From: Coptis chinensis
Taxonomy: Eukaryota > Streptophyta > Magnoliopsida > Ranunculales > Ranunculaceae
Reading direction: 5' to 3'
DNA length: 64,000 bases
NCBI GenBank assembly: GCA_015680905.1
Contig: CM027383.1
Span: forward strand, 94,004,001-94,068,000
Shown: in pieces, positions 1-12,688 of the stretch
How the letters are laid out: every line of letters begins with the position of its first letter
Numbering within the stretch: the stretch's first letter is position 1
Notes under the pieces: generated by a model
Databases searched by the model: none
Seen by the model: the letters and a program-made list of their open reading frames with translations, nothing else
Told to the model about the DNA's origin: nothing
Made by a program: the position numbers and the translations under genes

Positions 1-1
1 G

Positions 2-389
2 AAAGGTAACAATGGTGAGCAGTGGGCTTTCTGTAACCTTTGTAACAAACGATTTACAGGTGCGAGTAGTAGTGGTACTACGCATTTTTAAAAGGCATTT
101 GACAAAATGCCCAAGGAAAATATCTATAGATGTTGGTCAACAGATGTTGTCTGCTGTAGCAAATGCTCAAGATAAATCTGTCATTATAAAAAATTGGAAG
201 TTTAATCAAGAAAGAAGTCGATTAGACTTGGCTCGTGCAATTCTGAAACATGAATACCCATTTAACATGGTTGAGCATAAGTTTTTTAGGATATTTCTGA
301 AAAACATGCAACCTTTGTTTTATGTCGTCTCGCGAAACACAATAAAAAATGATATAATAGAAATTTTTAGGATTAAAAAAGAAAAGTTT
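2..389 (+). pseudogene. hAT transposase, N-terminal part with BED zinc finger
   Basis: N-terminal part of a RICESLEEPER/Ac-type transposase. The first ~90 bases read in frame 2 as a BED finger (CNLCNKRF, then SSSGTTH). The finger's second half (FKRHLTKCP) reads in frame 3, so there is a one-base frameshift in the T/A run near 90-96 and the C2HC ligands are split between frames. Downstream the linker (residues around AILKHEYPFNMVEHKFF) is the usual stretch before the catalytic core. The frame stops where the solo copia LTR inserts at 390 and resumes after 1644. Disrupted transposase; identity confident, function lost. Confidence 0.8.
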
Positions 390-1644
390 TGTAGGAACCA
401 TTATGGTTGCAACGAATGATCTACGAACCGCGAAAACCCACGCGCAGCGGAATAAAGGGTGTCCACGGTTTTAGATAGAAATCATACCTTTAGATCGGCT
501 AAGATAACTCTGAGAATCCAAAATATACGAATCTGAATCAACCTCTTGATCTTCTATTGTATTCCTATCAATGAAATGGACGTTGTGTGGGCAACGATCT
601 ACCACCCTCTTCTTTCTCTCTTGGCCTCTCTCACTCACAGAATTTGGAACCGATTTTAGATCTATTTTTCTTGAGCAAAACCTTGATTAAAAAACCGCCA
701 GAGAAAGAGGTTTCTATTTATAGGCTACAACAAGGACCATGAGGAGAAATTAGGGTTGGGCCTCCTGACGGGCTTGGGCTTCCCATATGCATGTTCGCCC
801 AGAACACACGGCCCAAGTCCGTCAACAAATGGCTTATTCCACTAAAGACCATTGTTGCACTACTACCCTAATCCCAAATTACATGTTACATTTATGGGCT
901 CCATATTATATGCTTGTTGATCTCCCCGTGTTAAAGATATCGAATGCCCGTTGATTAAGTCAAGTTACTGACAACTACATTAATCAACTTCTTATGTTCT
1001 TGAGTAGTACCACTCAACCTCATTGTCATGTCGGATTAAATCCACCTGCAGGGTTTACATACAATCCTTATGGACATCATCAGCCCGACTTCTTGTGGGT
1101 CACGGATTTCTTCTATAATCAACAACATACCTTACATATAATGTCATTACCCAATCCATCGAGTTTGTTGATTCACAAATGAATCTCACTCATTGATGAT
1201 TTAAAACAATGTACAATGCACGTAAGTGCACGTTATTATATCCAGATTATGAGGACAAGCATCCATAATAATATAGGTGTTTGTTCTCTTATATAGTCAG
1301 TATAAAGAGAAACAACCCCACTTGGTCCTGTTCAATACACACAAAGTGTACTAGCGTAATCATGTAGTCAAGATAGACTAATACCAAATTATACTACAAC
1401 CGTATCAATGGTCTGTCCAAATCCATCTAGGTTGTGAACGTTTACTTATACTTTATAAGGTACTGATGATATGATCTTCTGTGTGTCACCACATACCATA
1501 TCATCTACAACATAAAATATTAGACATATACATATAACTAATAACATATATAATATGCATAACATTTGCCCATATGATTCTCATTTAAAATATAAAGAAT
1601 TAGAATTAATATAAAAATAATGCTTTTAGTATATAACCATATCA
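390..1644 (-). mobile_element. Solo Ty1-copia LTR nested in the hAT transposase
   Basis: A 1255-bp sequence with TG...CA ends (TGTAGGAACC to CCATATCA on the plus strand), about 90% alike by eye to the block at 9962-11218. Read on the minus strand it is organised like a copia LTR: TATA box CTATAAATAG (714-723), then a 5' leader ending in TTTTCGCGG...GGTTCC. No gag-pol lies beside it and the hAT coding frame continues on both sides, so it is a solo LTR left by LTR-LTR recombination. The flanking 5-mers (AGTTT / GCTTT) match only partly, so any target duplication has decayed. Confidence 0.8.
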
Positions 1645-3503
1645 GCTTTATCGTCAGTTTGATATAGTCTCACTTCTCGAATTAGTCTTACCACAAATAT
1701 GTGGACGAGCGGGCAAAATGATGGGTATCTATGTTTGACAACATTATGTTAATGCTGAGTGGAATTTGCAAAAGAAAATTATTAATTTTGTAATGGTAGG
1801 TGATTCTCCGAATGTTGAAACACTTTATAGGGTTGTTCTAAGGTGTTTATTAGATTGGAATATTGACAAGAAGATTTCTACTATAACATTAGACAATTGT
1901 TCTACCAATGACTTTATGATCACTAAGCTTAAGGTTTCGATTGGTCAAGATAAAAACCTCCTTTTGAATGGGGATGTTTTTCATATCCGTTGTTGTGCAC
2001 ACATTTTGAACTTAATTGTGCAAAATGGATTGAGTGTGATCAAGCATGTCTTAGTGAAAATAAGAGAAAGTGTAAAGTATATCCGAGCTTCACCTGTGAG
2101 AAAGCAAAGATGGGAGGCAACAATTGGTCAATTAAAACTACAAGGGAACAAGGGTGTTAGCTATGATGTTCCGACAAGGTGGAACTCAACTTACCTTATG
2201 CTTGAATCTGCACTTGAATACAAAGATGCATTTTCTCGTTTGGAGCAAGCCAATAACGATTATAAGGTGATAAACCTTATTCCAAGATTAATAAGTAATC
2301 TGCATTTTAAATTACTTATTTTTTATGTAAATAACTAATTGAGCCTTTAATTTATATACCTTGTAGGCAGCACCATCAAAAGAAGATTGGGTGATGGCAA
2401 AAGTTATTTGTGATATTTTGAAGAACTTTTATGATGCTTCAAAGTTATTTTCAGGTACAACATTTTTAGTATGTTCAGCTTTTGTTAAATAGAAACATGG
2501 AGTAACTAACACTCGTGTCTATTATGTATCTAAAGGCACTTAATATCCAACTACAAACCAGTATTTTCCTGAGGTAGGTGATATCCATTTAAATCTGATT
2601 AGGTGGTTTGAAAGTGACAATTCAATTGTAAGCACCATGGCTGAAAAGATGAAGACAAAGTTTGATAAGTACTGGTTTGTTTGCAATCTGGTTTTGGCTA
2701 TTGTAGTTGTTTTAGATCCTCGTTTTAAGTTGAAGATAGTCAAGTACTACTTTAATTTGATCTATGGTTTTGATTCTTACACTCATTTTATGAGGATTCG
2801 AGATGGACTTTATGATATTTACTCTTGTTATGAGAGAACTTTTCCATCTAGTTCTTCCTTGAATGTCAATGTTGGTACTAGTTCTGGCAGCTCATCATAT
2901 GATATTAGGAGTAGTAGTCAGGAGAAGCTCAAGGCCTTTGATAGTTGGTACAACAATGGGGTTTCTACTGGACAAAATAGAAAATCAGATTCGGACTTGT
3001 ACCTAGAAGAGCCAATCTTTCCAAGGGTGGAAAACTTTGACATTTTAGTTTGGTGGAAAGCGAATGCACCTAAGTATCCCACACTAGCAAAGATGGCTTG
3101 TGACATTTTGATGATTCCAATTTCAACTGTGGCATTTGAATCAACTTTCAGCACAAGTGGCAGGTGCTTGATCAATATCGGAGTTCTATGCTTCCTGAAA
3201 CTGTGAAGGCTTTGATTTGTGGACAAGATTTGGTGCAGTATGAAGAAATGGGTAATATTTTGTTATCTAAAATGCTTATTTCTTTTATATTACCGTAGAT
3301 GTTACTAATTCATCTTTATTCTTATTCTTTAGATGTTGGCACTTGTTCTTCTAGTGGCGGAATCACCAATGAAACCAATCCAAATGCTCCTATTTCATCT
3401 TATCAGGTGAGAGTATTAGAAGTTATATGAGACTTTACTTTGATTCTATTCCTTTTTGGAGAGTATTCAAAGTAGTGATTCATTTAAAATTTTGCAGGTT
3501 TAA
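1645..3503 (+). pseudogene. hAT transposase, catalytic and dimerisation part
   Basis: Continuation of the hAT transposase after the solo LTR. Visible in order: ISLTTNMWTS (about 1665-1710), LDWNIDKKISTITLDNCSTND, CCAHILNLIVQNGL, and PTRWNSTYLML, all standard hAT core motifs. After an intron ending at TTGTAG (~2367) comes SKEDWVMAKVICDIL, then the DUF4413-like stretch (VVLDPRFKLK). The hAT dimerisation domain follows (YPTLAKMACDILMIPIS, ESTFSTSGR), then short C-terminal exons ending at 3503. Defects: frameshift near 1740, an in-frame TAA near 2540, and a one-base frameshift near 3160 inside the dimerisation motif. Introns near 2340-2367 and 3252-3331 look spliceable. Inactive. Confidence 0.85.
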
Positions 3504-4131
3504 CTCAAGGATGTTGGAGTATGCTGGATGCAGTTTTTGAAGGTTATTGTTGTTGTTGCACTGTTTGAAGTTGAAGTCTATTTTAATGCATTTTCTAGCT
3601 TAGAATTTGTAGTAGGAAGTTTTTTGTTTTTTGTTTGTTGTTTTGCTTGTTTTTTTTTTTCTCTTTCTTCAAGTTCGAAAGCTAAGTGATAGAATGGCAT
3701 TTTGTGGACTAAGGATTCATGTTTAGAAGTGTTTAGAATCCACTTGATATTTTGTTATTTTTTGTGGGGAGGACCTACCCCAGTTGTTAGGTCCAGTTAT
3801 TTTCTTATGGAATGTATGCAATTTTCGTTTAGCTTGTTTCCATTTTTCTTGTGCAAAATGAATGAATGAATATCAATTTTATATAGTTAAAAAAAAATCA
3901 TATTCCCATTTATTATTTTATTTGATGTCCTTAATATATAGTTGTGTTTTTCTGGATCTTCATGAAATGAATCAAGTGAAGGTTTTCGGGCTGGTTGGAT
4001 TTGGGCTGGGCCGGTTCTGGACTCCCAAAAATATTCTCTAGGCGAGTCGGGCCTAAACACATACATTTAACAAATGGGCCGGACCTAGACTTATGTAGGT
4101 CCGGCTCGAATCCGACCCGTTGACAGCCTAG
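3504..4131 (+). other. hAT 3' untranslated and subterminal region
   Basis: Non-coding 3' end of the hAT. It contains a T-rich tract, then GGGCTGG/GGGCCGG-type motifs in both orientations between 3985 and 4110. Such arrays are the transposase-binding subterminal repeats of Ac-like elements by family analogy. The element terminus is called at TTGACAGCCTAG (4120-4131). Confidence 0.6.
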
Positions 4132-5755
4132 CTGAGATATGTAGGCAACTGCTAATTTCTAATCCTGGTAGTGTTGCTAGATATAGTAAGGATGCAAGCT
4201 ATATGAGTTTCACAGGTTGTTGTGTATCTTTCAAAACTTGCATAGATGGTTTCATCGAAGGGTGCAGACCTCTTCTTGGACTTGATGGATGTTTTATGAA
4301 GGGGAAGTATAAGGGAGTTTGCCTCTCAATCATTTCTTTAGATGGTAATAATGGGATGTTTCCCCTTGCATTTTATGTCTGTGTTGCCGAGAACATTGAG
4401 ACCTGGAACACTTTTTTAGATATTATGGCACCACATCTCCTTAATCACCCTGAGAAGCTAACCATTATATCGATAGGCAGAAAAATTTAGTGAATGCTGT
4501 TGGAAACTATTTCCCCAACTGCAATCACAGATTTTGCTTTAGGCACATGGTAAAGAACATGAAAACTAGATGGAGGGGCTTGGAGCTTGAAGCTTGGAAT
4601 GCTGCAAAGACTTTCTCCCTAACAGAATTTGTGAAACTCATGGATGTGCTTGGGAAGACGGAGGAGAATGCAAAGCAGTATTTGTTGTCTAAAGACATTA
4701 CTCTTTGGGCAATATCACATTTTGATCAAACAGCCAAGTCAGACCATCTTTCTAACAATTTTATAGAAGCATGGAATAGTTTCATATTGGAAGCTAGGGA
4801 CAAACCAATTGTAAAGATGGTGTCCTGTATCATGATTTTACAGATGAAGTTGTTGTATGATAGGAAGGAGAAAAGTAAAGATTGGACTGATGATGAGCTG
4901 GTGTCTAGGATTAAGGAGATAATCCACAAAAAGGAAAATTCAATTGGGGAATTCACTGTTGCTCCAGCAGATGACAACAAGTTTCTTGTGAGAAATACTT
5001 ATGGAAAGTGGTGGGTTATTAGTTTGGTGAACATGACATGTGAATGCAATGAATGACAAGTTACAGGGATCCTTTGCATTCATGTTGTGGCTGTGTTAAA
5101 ACCAAGGAAGTTTCAATATGTTGAGTAAGTAGTTATGTTTTGTTTTTAAAATTATTAAATGTGTTTTACTCATTTTTACTGATTTACATATTGTTTTATT
5201 TGGTGTTGGGGGTTTTGAAGGTACTGTAGCCTTTACTTAACTGCCAAAGCTTACAAAGTTGCCTGTAGTGGTCATATCACACCTTACTTTCATGAGGATG
5301 AGTGGGAGTTGGTTAGTTTATGGCTAATTGTTTTATACTTGTTGCCGGTATATATAGATGCTTATTTGTTGTACTTTTATTTTAAAGCCTCAATCAGCTA
5401 AGTACACTTACCCCCCAGTGAGACAAAGATAACCAGGGAAGCCTAGAGTCAACAGAATGAGAGCTGATGATGAAAATGTGAACTCAACTAGGTGTTCAAG
5501 GTGTAAAGTGATTGGACATAATGTAAGGGGGTGCCAAGGTGGTGAGGTGGGTTCAAATCCATTTTCAAAACCAAAGGGAAGAGGTGGGAGGCCTAGAACT
5601 AGATTACTTCCAAACCCATACCTAACTTGACCACTTGACCCTGAAACTGGGTTACAAGTTCCTGAAGGTACTGAACCTGTAAGAGCAGAGGAAGGGGCAC
5701 TAGGGGAAGAGGAGCACAAGGCAATCAAACTAATCAAGTTCCTGAAGGTACTGAG
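4132..5755 (+). pseudogene. MULE transposase, core, SWIM and zinc-knuckle part
   Basis: MuDR/MULE transposase. The frame starts right after the hAT end (ICRQLLISNPGSVARYSK). It carries CRPLLGLDGCFMKG with the first catalytic Asp and DGNNGMFPLAF, then after a frameshift near 4468 the second Asp region (DRQ) and HRFCFRHMVKNM. The SWIM finger is CEC...CIHVVAVL; the Trp codon before QVTGI has become TGA (5054). An intron follows (5125-5220), another probable one ends near 5387, and then a CCHC knuckle, CSRCKVIGHNVRGC (~5492-5533). Further stops occur near 5430 and 5627. The frame is cut at 5755 by the Athila insertion and resumes at 22527. Confidence 0.85.
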
Positions 5756-7302
5756 TGATCTCTACACTTCTACGGTCTAAAGATACGAATAACTCGTTTC
5801 GGTGTAGATTTCAAATCCTTACTCATGTATTTGTGCATATAGTTTAAGTAAGGGTAACCAATCTAAATTCTATGACATCATACAAATTTCTAATGCTCTA
5901 AGTTAGGAAACATAGTGAGTAAGTTTTTATTTTAATTTATGACAAACATGGTTGGTTATACTAAACTACTTGGGTTCCTTCTAGATTTTTAAGTTTACTT
6001 AACATGGAAACTACAATAAAATGAAAATCGATTTATAAAAGTGTGTAAGGAGTAAATCCACTCATGTTTTGAGACACCTTCTTGCTTGACTCTAGTTATT
6101 GCATATTAATCTTCCTTAAAATTCCTAGACAAATTTTAAATAAGATTATATTTTGATCCCTAACAATATAACTCACCTCTAAGATTATGTTGCTAGCATG
6201 AGAAACTAAAACAATGACTTATCTCTAAGTCATCACCTTAGTTCCTAACTAAACTCCACACCAACAACCATTTTGGGGTAGGATGTAGAGTCTAGCTTAT
6301 GGTTCTAAACAACTACTATAATTAAATTAAAAGGGTTATTCCTCACATGAGCATCATTAACCTCCACAAAAGGAGAGTCTAGCTCATGATCATGGGTTAA
6401 AATGAAAGTTACAAGATAGATAAGTAAAAAGAGATAGAAAGAAGAAATGAATACAAAACAAACTAATTACCTAAGGAAAATAGAAGTTTTTATTTAGAAC
6501 TAGAAGTGTTGTCCACCATTAAAGTGTTACAAGCTTTTCTCTAAAAACAACAAAAGCTAAAAAAAACAAAAACTAAAGACAAGGCATGTAAAAGAAATAA
6601 AAGTCAAGGAAGTAAATGCTAGCTCCTTCCAAAATCAGCCCCCCTTTACATAAGAGAGCATTTTTCTCTTTTCCCACGTGAAACATTCCCCCTTCATTTA
6701 CTTTCCTCTTATCCAAAACTAATCCCCATTTGACACATCTCCTTTTTTTAGATAATCATCACTTAAATCCAACCACTTCATTAATTTCATACAAGGTATT
6801 AAATTTGCACCAATTATTTGCACCTTTGTCTTGACTTTTATGATGACTCATCAAATCTTGCGGGCCCGCCTAGTGGGTCCATGTGCAGTGTCCAGTGGCG
6901 GTCCGGTCTTTTGACATTTTTACAACTTTCCACCTATGCGTAGAGTTCATCGCACTGATCATCTGAGCAGCTCACTCATCGCATTCAGAGTCCTGGTTCA
7001 AGAGATATGAGCTTCGATAGTTTGATGCTTCGCGTAACGTAAATCCCGCTTTATTCTCATTACGTATTGTTTGAGTATTTGGGCTTTAGTCTGGATTTGT
7101 TGGGCTTCACATGGGCTTGATCGGAAAGCTTATGTATACTCTTTATTCCATGCTTAGATGCTGGCTTTATCATTATTTGTACGTTAATTGCTCAAACCTG
7201 CAAAAACACAAAAATGCGATTATTTCATGATTATTAATCACAAAATTAACCGAAATGTTATGTTTCTATGGGGTTTTATAGTACAATTTTCGGTGCTTAT
7301 CA
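5756..7302 (-). repeat. 3' LTR of the Athila-type element
   Basis: Complete 1547-bp LTR with TG...CA ends. On the minus strand it opens TGATAAGCACC and has a TATA-like TATAAAACCCC 20-30 bp in. Bases 5907-7302 align nearly base for base with 21130-22526. The GAGCCCAC-like AAGCCCATGTGAAGCCC segment occurs once here and is tripled in the related LTR at 42507. Confidence 0.85.
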
Positions 7303-8952
7303 CACCTTCCCCAAACAACACTTTGTTTGTCCTCAAGCAAAGAAGAGACATTAAAACAGATAAGTGGCCAAAACTGTGCATTATAAGCTAAGTCTCGTTT
7401 CGTAGAGTGCGGTTGCATTAACAGTATGCAACAAGGCCTTAAACCACTAGGAATTCCCTAGTGGACGAGTTATAGCCTCGTGAGAGTTTTCTAAAGAAGA
7501 TACTCACAAACTTCATTTATACTACAACGACTTAGTAACAAAAGCTTGTTTCCTAAATTAATCTCAGATATCTATACATCTCCTTAGCGGGGAACGAGGA
7601 TTAATTCCTTTGAAACTCAAGTTAATATGCATACAATAATTAAAATATCTACATATGAACATACATACAGTGAACTTTATATTGAAATGCACTAGCGGGT
7701 CGTTTCTGGATCCTTTGGAGAGCATACCTAAATGGGTTCTCACAGGTATATGTCGAAACACAAATTTGCTCATAATTTTTCCACTCAGGTTTCGTTAACT
7801 CCAGTGTGTAGTGGGCACACGTTTCCTCACATACTCGATGACAACAGAGGAGTTGAGGTCGATTGATCAAGTCTACTACTTAATATCTCACTATCCTACT
7901 TTTAATTGAGCTAGAGGTCTTTATTAGTATTGTGGGGCTTAGGTGATGGTGTAGAAGAAAATGAAAATGGATAATCAAAAATGATAAGTATGAGAGAATA
8001 GGGTCTTCAAGATATTTACACTCGAGAAATCCTTGTTTTCTTTTCCTGCTTCTACCTAAGTTTTTCCACTTTGCTCTTAAGCCTTGTACTTTTTTTTTTT
8101 TTTTTTTAAAAAAAAATATGATTCTATTTTCCTTTCCTAAAGCAAGTAACTAACTTTTATTTGGGTCAAGTCTTTCTCTTTACCTTTCTATATTTCATTA
8201 TATTTTTCATACTTATCACTTAGGTAGGTTTTTTTATTTAGGATTAATAGATAGGTAAGGAATTTTTGGTGAAAGTGAAAAGTTTAATGAAAGTTTCAGT
8301 GGAATGACTAGCGGTAAAATTTGTAACAGGTAAGAATTTTTAGCTATGTCGATCCAAAGAAGGCCTAAATTCTCACCTAGGATTCGGATGGTGATGAAGT
8401 AAGTCGACGCGTGATTTTCTCTATTCGAAAAACTACTCCTCTGTGTCATCACACACATATCACTCATGTCGAGGCTTTTGGTTAGATTCTCACAGGATTG
8501 ATAGTTTAAGTAGACTAACCGTAGGTTCCAGAAACTTACTGCTATGTACAATCAATGATACTTAGTGCATGAATACTCATGAAAAGATATAAAAACTATT
8601 GCGTACGTATTATCTTAATTTTTTAAAAACGAATCCTAATTCGAATGCTAATGTGAGACTTCTAGACAATTTTCATCATTGAAAAGGAAACAAGACTTTG
8701 TCACTAATTATATTTACTAACAAGAAAATATACAGACTACAAGTTACCTAATTTTTGCTACAGGTTTAAAACACTCCCAAACAGAATGATGCTTAGTCTT
8801 CAAAGTAAAAAAAATAGATAAAGAAAGGAATTACCTAATAACCGTGAGCAAAATTAGAGCTAGATTGCTGGAACAGAAAGTTGTGGTAACATAATATATT
8901 ATACAGAAAAAAGAAAAACAATAGCACACTATATACAACTATATACAATTTC
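7303..8952 (-). other. Athila 3' internal non-coding stretch
   Basis: Lies between the 3' LTR and the extra ORFs. It starts with the polypurine tract, then non-coding AT-rich sequence with a T/A homopolymer junction at 8091-8117. Short ORFs on both strands show no family motif. No gene supported. Confidence 0.6.
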
Positions 8953-9961
8953 CTACTCAAGTTTACCATCCAGGATGTGGTGATGGTCTGCATCTTCTTT
9001 AGTGAAATGCATTCCCTTAGCATCACGCCAAAAGATAATCCTTTCCCAAATGGTGGCCCATTCTTGTTCACCGGATTTGTTCAAATGTTTCAACATCTTA
9101 TCATTGTTTGGATAACAACGAACATGTCTCAAGTACCGTGCAGGATGTTTCCATTGCCTAAACCTTAATGAATGAATGATTTTGTTTGCTGGGGACATAG
9201 AATCTACCTTGACCCAGTCATGAAAAGTAGCTGAAAACTGTGGAAAATGTGTCTTCATGATTCGGCAAGCGGTTACAGGTAAAAGTATATACTGATCCCG
9301 AAAAGTGTGAGCTCATTTCAGATTGGAGATAACACAGTTTAAGAGATCAAAGAATGCATGACCTTGGGCAAGCGCATTGAAGACTACACATGCAGCATCA
9401 TTGGCAGTCGAAAAATGCCAATCTCCCATGATGTTTAGAAAGACAAACAACATTGCATTTCCCACGTTCATAGTCATGCTGGCTAAGGGAATGGTGATGT
9501 CTAGCCATTTGCCAAGTTTAGTTCCCTCATCTTTAATTTCAAGACCATCACCGTATGCTACGCGAAAAGCAGGCCATGAAAATGAATGAGTAGAGTTGTG
9601 ATAAATGTATAACTATGTTGCTGCTGGCTCGTGATATGGAAGATCCAAAGTTAGGGCAAGCGTTGGCTCAGAAAAGACATGGTGTGTGCCACCAACTTGG
9701 ATTGTGAATCCATCTAAGAAAAAGCCATGAGCAGCGTTGAATGTTGGTGTATCTTCCATATTAGCATAAAAGTAGGCCGCCAAACTTGGAGAATAAGTTT
9801 GGTCAGGGCGAATAACAAGGGAAGACCACCCGATGTTAGTGATGTAATCACGGAAATAAATGCCATAAGCATTGGAATCCATCATAGCCTGAAAGGATTG
9901 CTCAGGTATGATTTTCGGAGGTGCCATGCTTGATGAAGATGCTACGTTTGATGAAGAAGCC
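8953..9961 (-). pseudogene. Athila extra ORF (plant transposon-protein-like), broken
   Basis: Minus-strand ORF downstream of pol. Its first codons lie right of the solo LTR: joining at the GAAGCC duplication gives an ATG at 11226-11224 and a serine-rich start (MASSSNVASSSS) leading into MAPPKIIPEQSF. The body has SNAYGIYFRDYITNIGW, YFYANM and HGFFLDGFTIQVGGTHHVF, resembling the domain known as putative plant transposon protein. After a frame change near 9610 it continues (AFRVAYGDGLEIKDE, KWLDITIPLASMT) to a TGA near 9320, and a last open piece (9258-8953; FHDWVKVDSMSPANKII) follows. The position matches the third ORF of Athila elements; function unknown. Confidence 0.5.
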
Positions 9962-11218
9962 TATAGGAACCATTATGGTTTCATGTAATAATTTACTACA
10001 AACCGCGAAAACCCATACGCAACGGAATAAAGGGTGTTCACGATTTTGGTTAGAATCATACCTTTGATCAGCTGTGATAACTCTAAGAATCTAAGCTCTA
10101 CGAATCAGTAACCTCTTGATCTTCTGTTGTATTCCTATCCCTAGAATGGACGTTGTGTGGCCAACGATCTTCCAGCCCCTTCTTTCTCTCTTGGCCTCTC
10201 TCACGCACAAAGTTGGAACCGAATTTTGGAACTCACTTTTCTTGAGTAATCAATCAATATTTCGGCGAAGAAGGGTTTCTATTTATAGGCTACAACAGGG
10301 ACCATGAGGAGAAATTAGGGTTAGGTCTCCTGACGGGCTTGGGCTTCCCATGTTCACCCAGAACACACGACCCAAGTCCGTCAACAAATGACTTATTCCA
10401 CTAAAGGCCATTGTTGCACTACTGCCTTAATCCCAAATTACGTGTTATGTTTATGGGCTCCATATTATATACTTGTTGATCTCCCATGTTAAGATATTGA
10501 ATGCCCATTGATTAAGTCAAGTTACTGACAACTACATTAATCAACTTCTTATGTTCTTGAGTAGTACCACTCAACCTCATTGTCATGTCAGATTAAATCC
10601 ACTTGCAGGGTTTACATGACAATCCTTATGAGCTCCTCAAGGGAACATCATCAACTCGACTTCTTGCGGGTCAGGGATTCTTTCTATAATCAACAGCACA
10701 CCTTACATACAATGTCATTACCCAATCCATCAAGTTTGTTGATTCACAAATAAATCTCACTCATTGATGATTTAAAGCAATGTACAATGCACGTAAGTGC
10801 CCGTTATTATATCCGGATTAAGAGGACAAACATCCATAATAACATAGGTGTTTGTTCTCTTATATAGTCAGTATAAAGAGAAACAACCTCACTTGGTCTT
10901 GTTTAATACACACAAAGTGTACTTGTGTAATCCTGTAGTCAAGATAGACTAATTAATACCAGATTATACTACAACCATACCAATGGTTTGTCCAAATCCA
11001 TCTAGGTTGTGAACATTTACTTATACTTTATAAGGTACTGATGATATTATCTTCTGTGTGTCATCACATACCATATCATATACAACATAAAGTATTAGAT
11101 GCATACATATAACTAATAACATATATAATATGCATAACATTTTCTCATATGATTTCATTCAAAATATGAAGAATTAGAGTTAATACAAAAGTAATGCTTT
11201 TAGTATATAACCCTATCA
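9962..11218 (-). mobile_element. Second solo Ty1-copia LTR, inside the Athila ORF
   Basis: 1257-bp solo LTR of the same family as 390-1644, minus orientation (TATA box 10279-10288). It is flanked by a perfect 6-bp repeat GAAGCC (9956-9961 and 11219-11224). Its 3' terminal dinucleotide on the minus strand has changed from CA to TA. Removing it joins the start of the Athila extra ORF in frame, so the insertion is younger than the Athila element. Confidence 0.85.
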
Positions 11219-11226
11219 GAAGCCAT

Positions 11227-12688
11227 GTGTGATGGAGTAGAGTGATGGGTAATGCAAAGATTCCTGACATACTATCAATCAGTGTATGTGAGGAAGCGTC
11301 CAAAATGAAGTAGCCACGTTGCGAATAGTAACGTGAGAGTCCAATCGGAAACAAATCAAGTATGTCGCCCACGCTTAAAGATGGTTCTGAAGAAAAATGT
11401 CCAATAAAGTTTGATTAGATGGATGACAGAGTATGGAAGAAGATAGACTCCTCCTGTAATCAAATTTAAAATACATGTTAAAATTTGATTATTGGATACA
11501 ACAACATGAATTCTTATAATTCTAGTATGTCTAATTTATAAAAGATGACAAAAATATAACAACAATATTAATTAAAGGAGCACACGATGAAACACTTAAT
11601 AATAATTTTATTTTATTTATTTTGGGGAAAGTTAAGTTTTGTAAAAACAGAACGCAACCCCCTTTTTCTTTTATTATTATTATTATTATTTTATGGTAGA
11701 AAATCATGGTTCATAATGATGATGAGGATGGTGATAGGAATGCAGATCATGGACAACACTGTTCAGTTCATTAATTTGTTGGCTAAGCTGGAGTTGAAGG
11801 GCCCCCTGGTTGCCAGAGATCGTAGTTTGATTCTCTATTAGAAGAGTGTGATTTTCTAATTACTGAGAGTGAGTTTCCAAGATTGCCTCTTGATCAACAT
11901 CATGCATTGCTTGACGTTCTTGGAAATCCATAAGACTTTTGATGATGATTTCCTAACGTGCGTGTAGTTCATTCCCTCATGCCTTGATGAAGAAATTGAA
12001 TACCTTCCATGGGATTAAAAATGTTTTGCATGGCATTTTCATCAAATAAATGTGCAGAGTTTGAGTTTTGGCCGTCCATTTCACCTGGCAGAGTATCTGG
12101 CGTCCAAGAACCATCGGCACAGTCTTTGTGAAGTACAGTAACAGCCTCTCTTTGAAAAGGTATTTCTGGAGAAACTGTTGGATAACCCCAACGCATCATA
12201 ATTTTTGTGACTAAAGTAGGCAGAGGTGCTAACCTTTTTGTTTTCCTGGTGATCGCGTTCTAGAGGTGTTTGATTATGCAAAAATCATTTCTTTGATTTT
12301 GCATAATCCAAAGTAGGTGGAGTTGAGGCTTGGTGACTTCAGATTGTTGTGACGTACCAACCACATTGTGTCCCAACCAGTGGAGCACAGCTCGTTGATT
12401 CTGTTTCAAAGAGCATTGAAGAACAACGTGATTTTTATTTCCAACTTCGCCATGAGATATGGTGGCCCGTAGTAAATTTTTGACGGAATTAAATGTGGAC
12501 TCTGAAAGATGGAACTCCGAGTTATTCATTGGAATTTGAAGTATGTCGGAGATAATTTTCCTAGCCAATTCAAATTGTTGTCTATAGTCATGGAAATAGA
12601 ATTTTCCATTTTCAGGTCCGCTAAATTGGTAGAACATCAAGACCAAATCTCTCAAATAAGCTGCTTTTGCATGATATAGAAGAGGCAT
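11227..12688 (-). pseudogene. Unrecognised minus-strand ORFs of the Athila element
   Basis: Open reading pieces upstream of the extra ORF: 12688-12260 (142 codons; YFHDYRQQFELARKIISDIL, then HVVLQCSLKQNQRAVLHWLG), 12199-11969 (acidic, Asn/Gln-rich), and 11372-11227 (DILDLFPIGLSRYYSQRGYF). Composition and strand agree with a spliced or decayed Athila extra gene, but no domain is recognised. An A/T-rich low-complexity tract sits near 11600-11690. Could alternatively be a captured host gene fragment. Confidence 0.35.

Larger units (their letters stand above)
1..4131 (+). mobile_element. hAT (Ac-like) DNA transposon, left end outside the window
   Basis: A hAT-superfamily element carrying a broken BED-finger/RNase H-like/dimerisation transposase on the plus strand. 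The window opens inside its first coding exon. The right end is placed near 4131, where GGCC-rich subterminal repeats (3985-4110) run into a terminus whose reverse complement begins CTAGGCTGTCAACGGGTC, typical of plant Ac-like hAT ends. Immediately to the right the reading frame of a MULE transposase starts, so this hAT inserted into a MULE. A solo copia LTR (390-1644) later split it. The 8-bp target duplication cannot be tested because the left end is not in the window. Confidence 0.8.

Noticed and set aside
390-11218. The two copia LTRs as ends of one full-length element
   Set aside because: The hAT frame continues on both sides of the first and the Athila ORF on both sides of the second; no copia gag-pol lies between.
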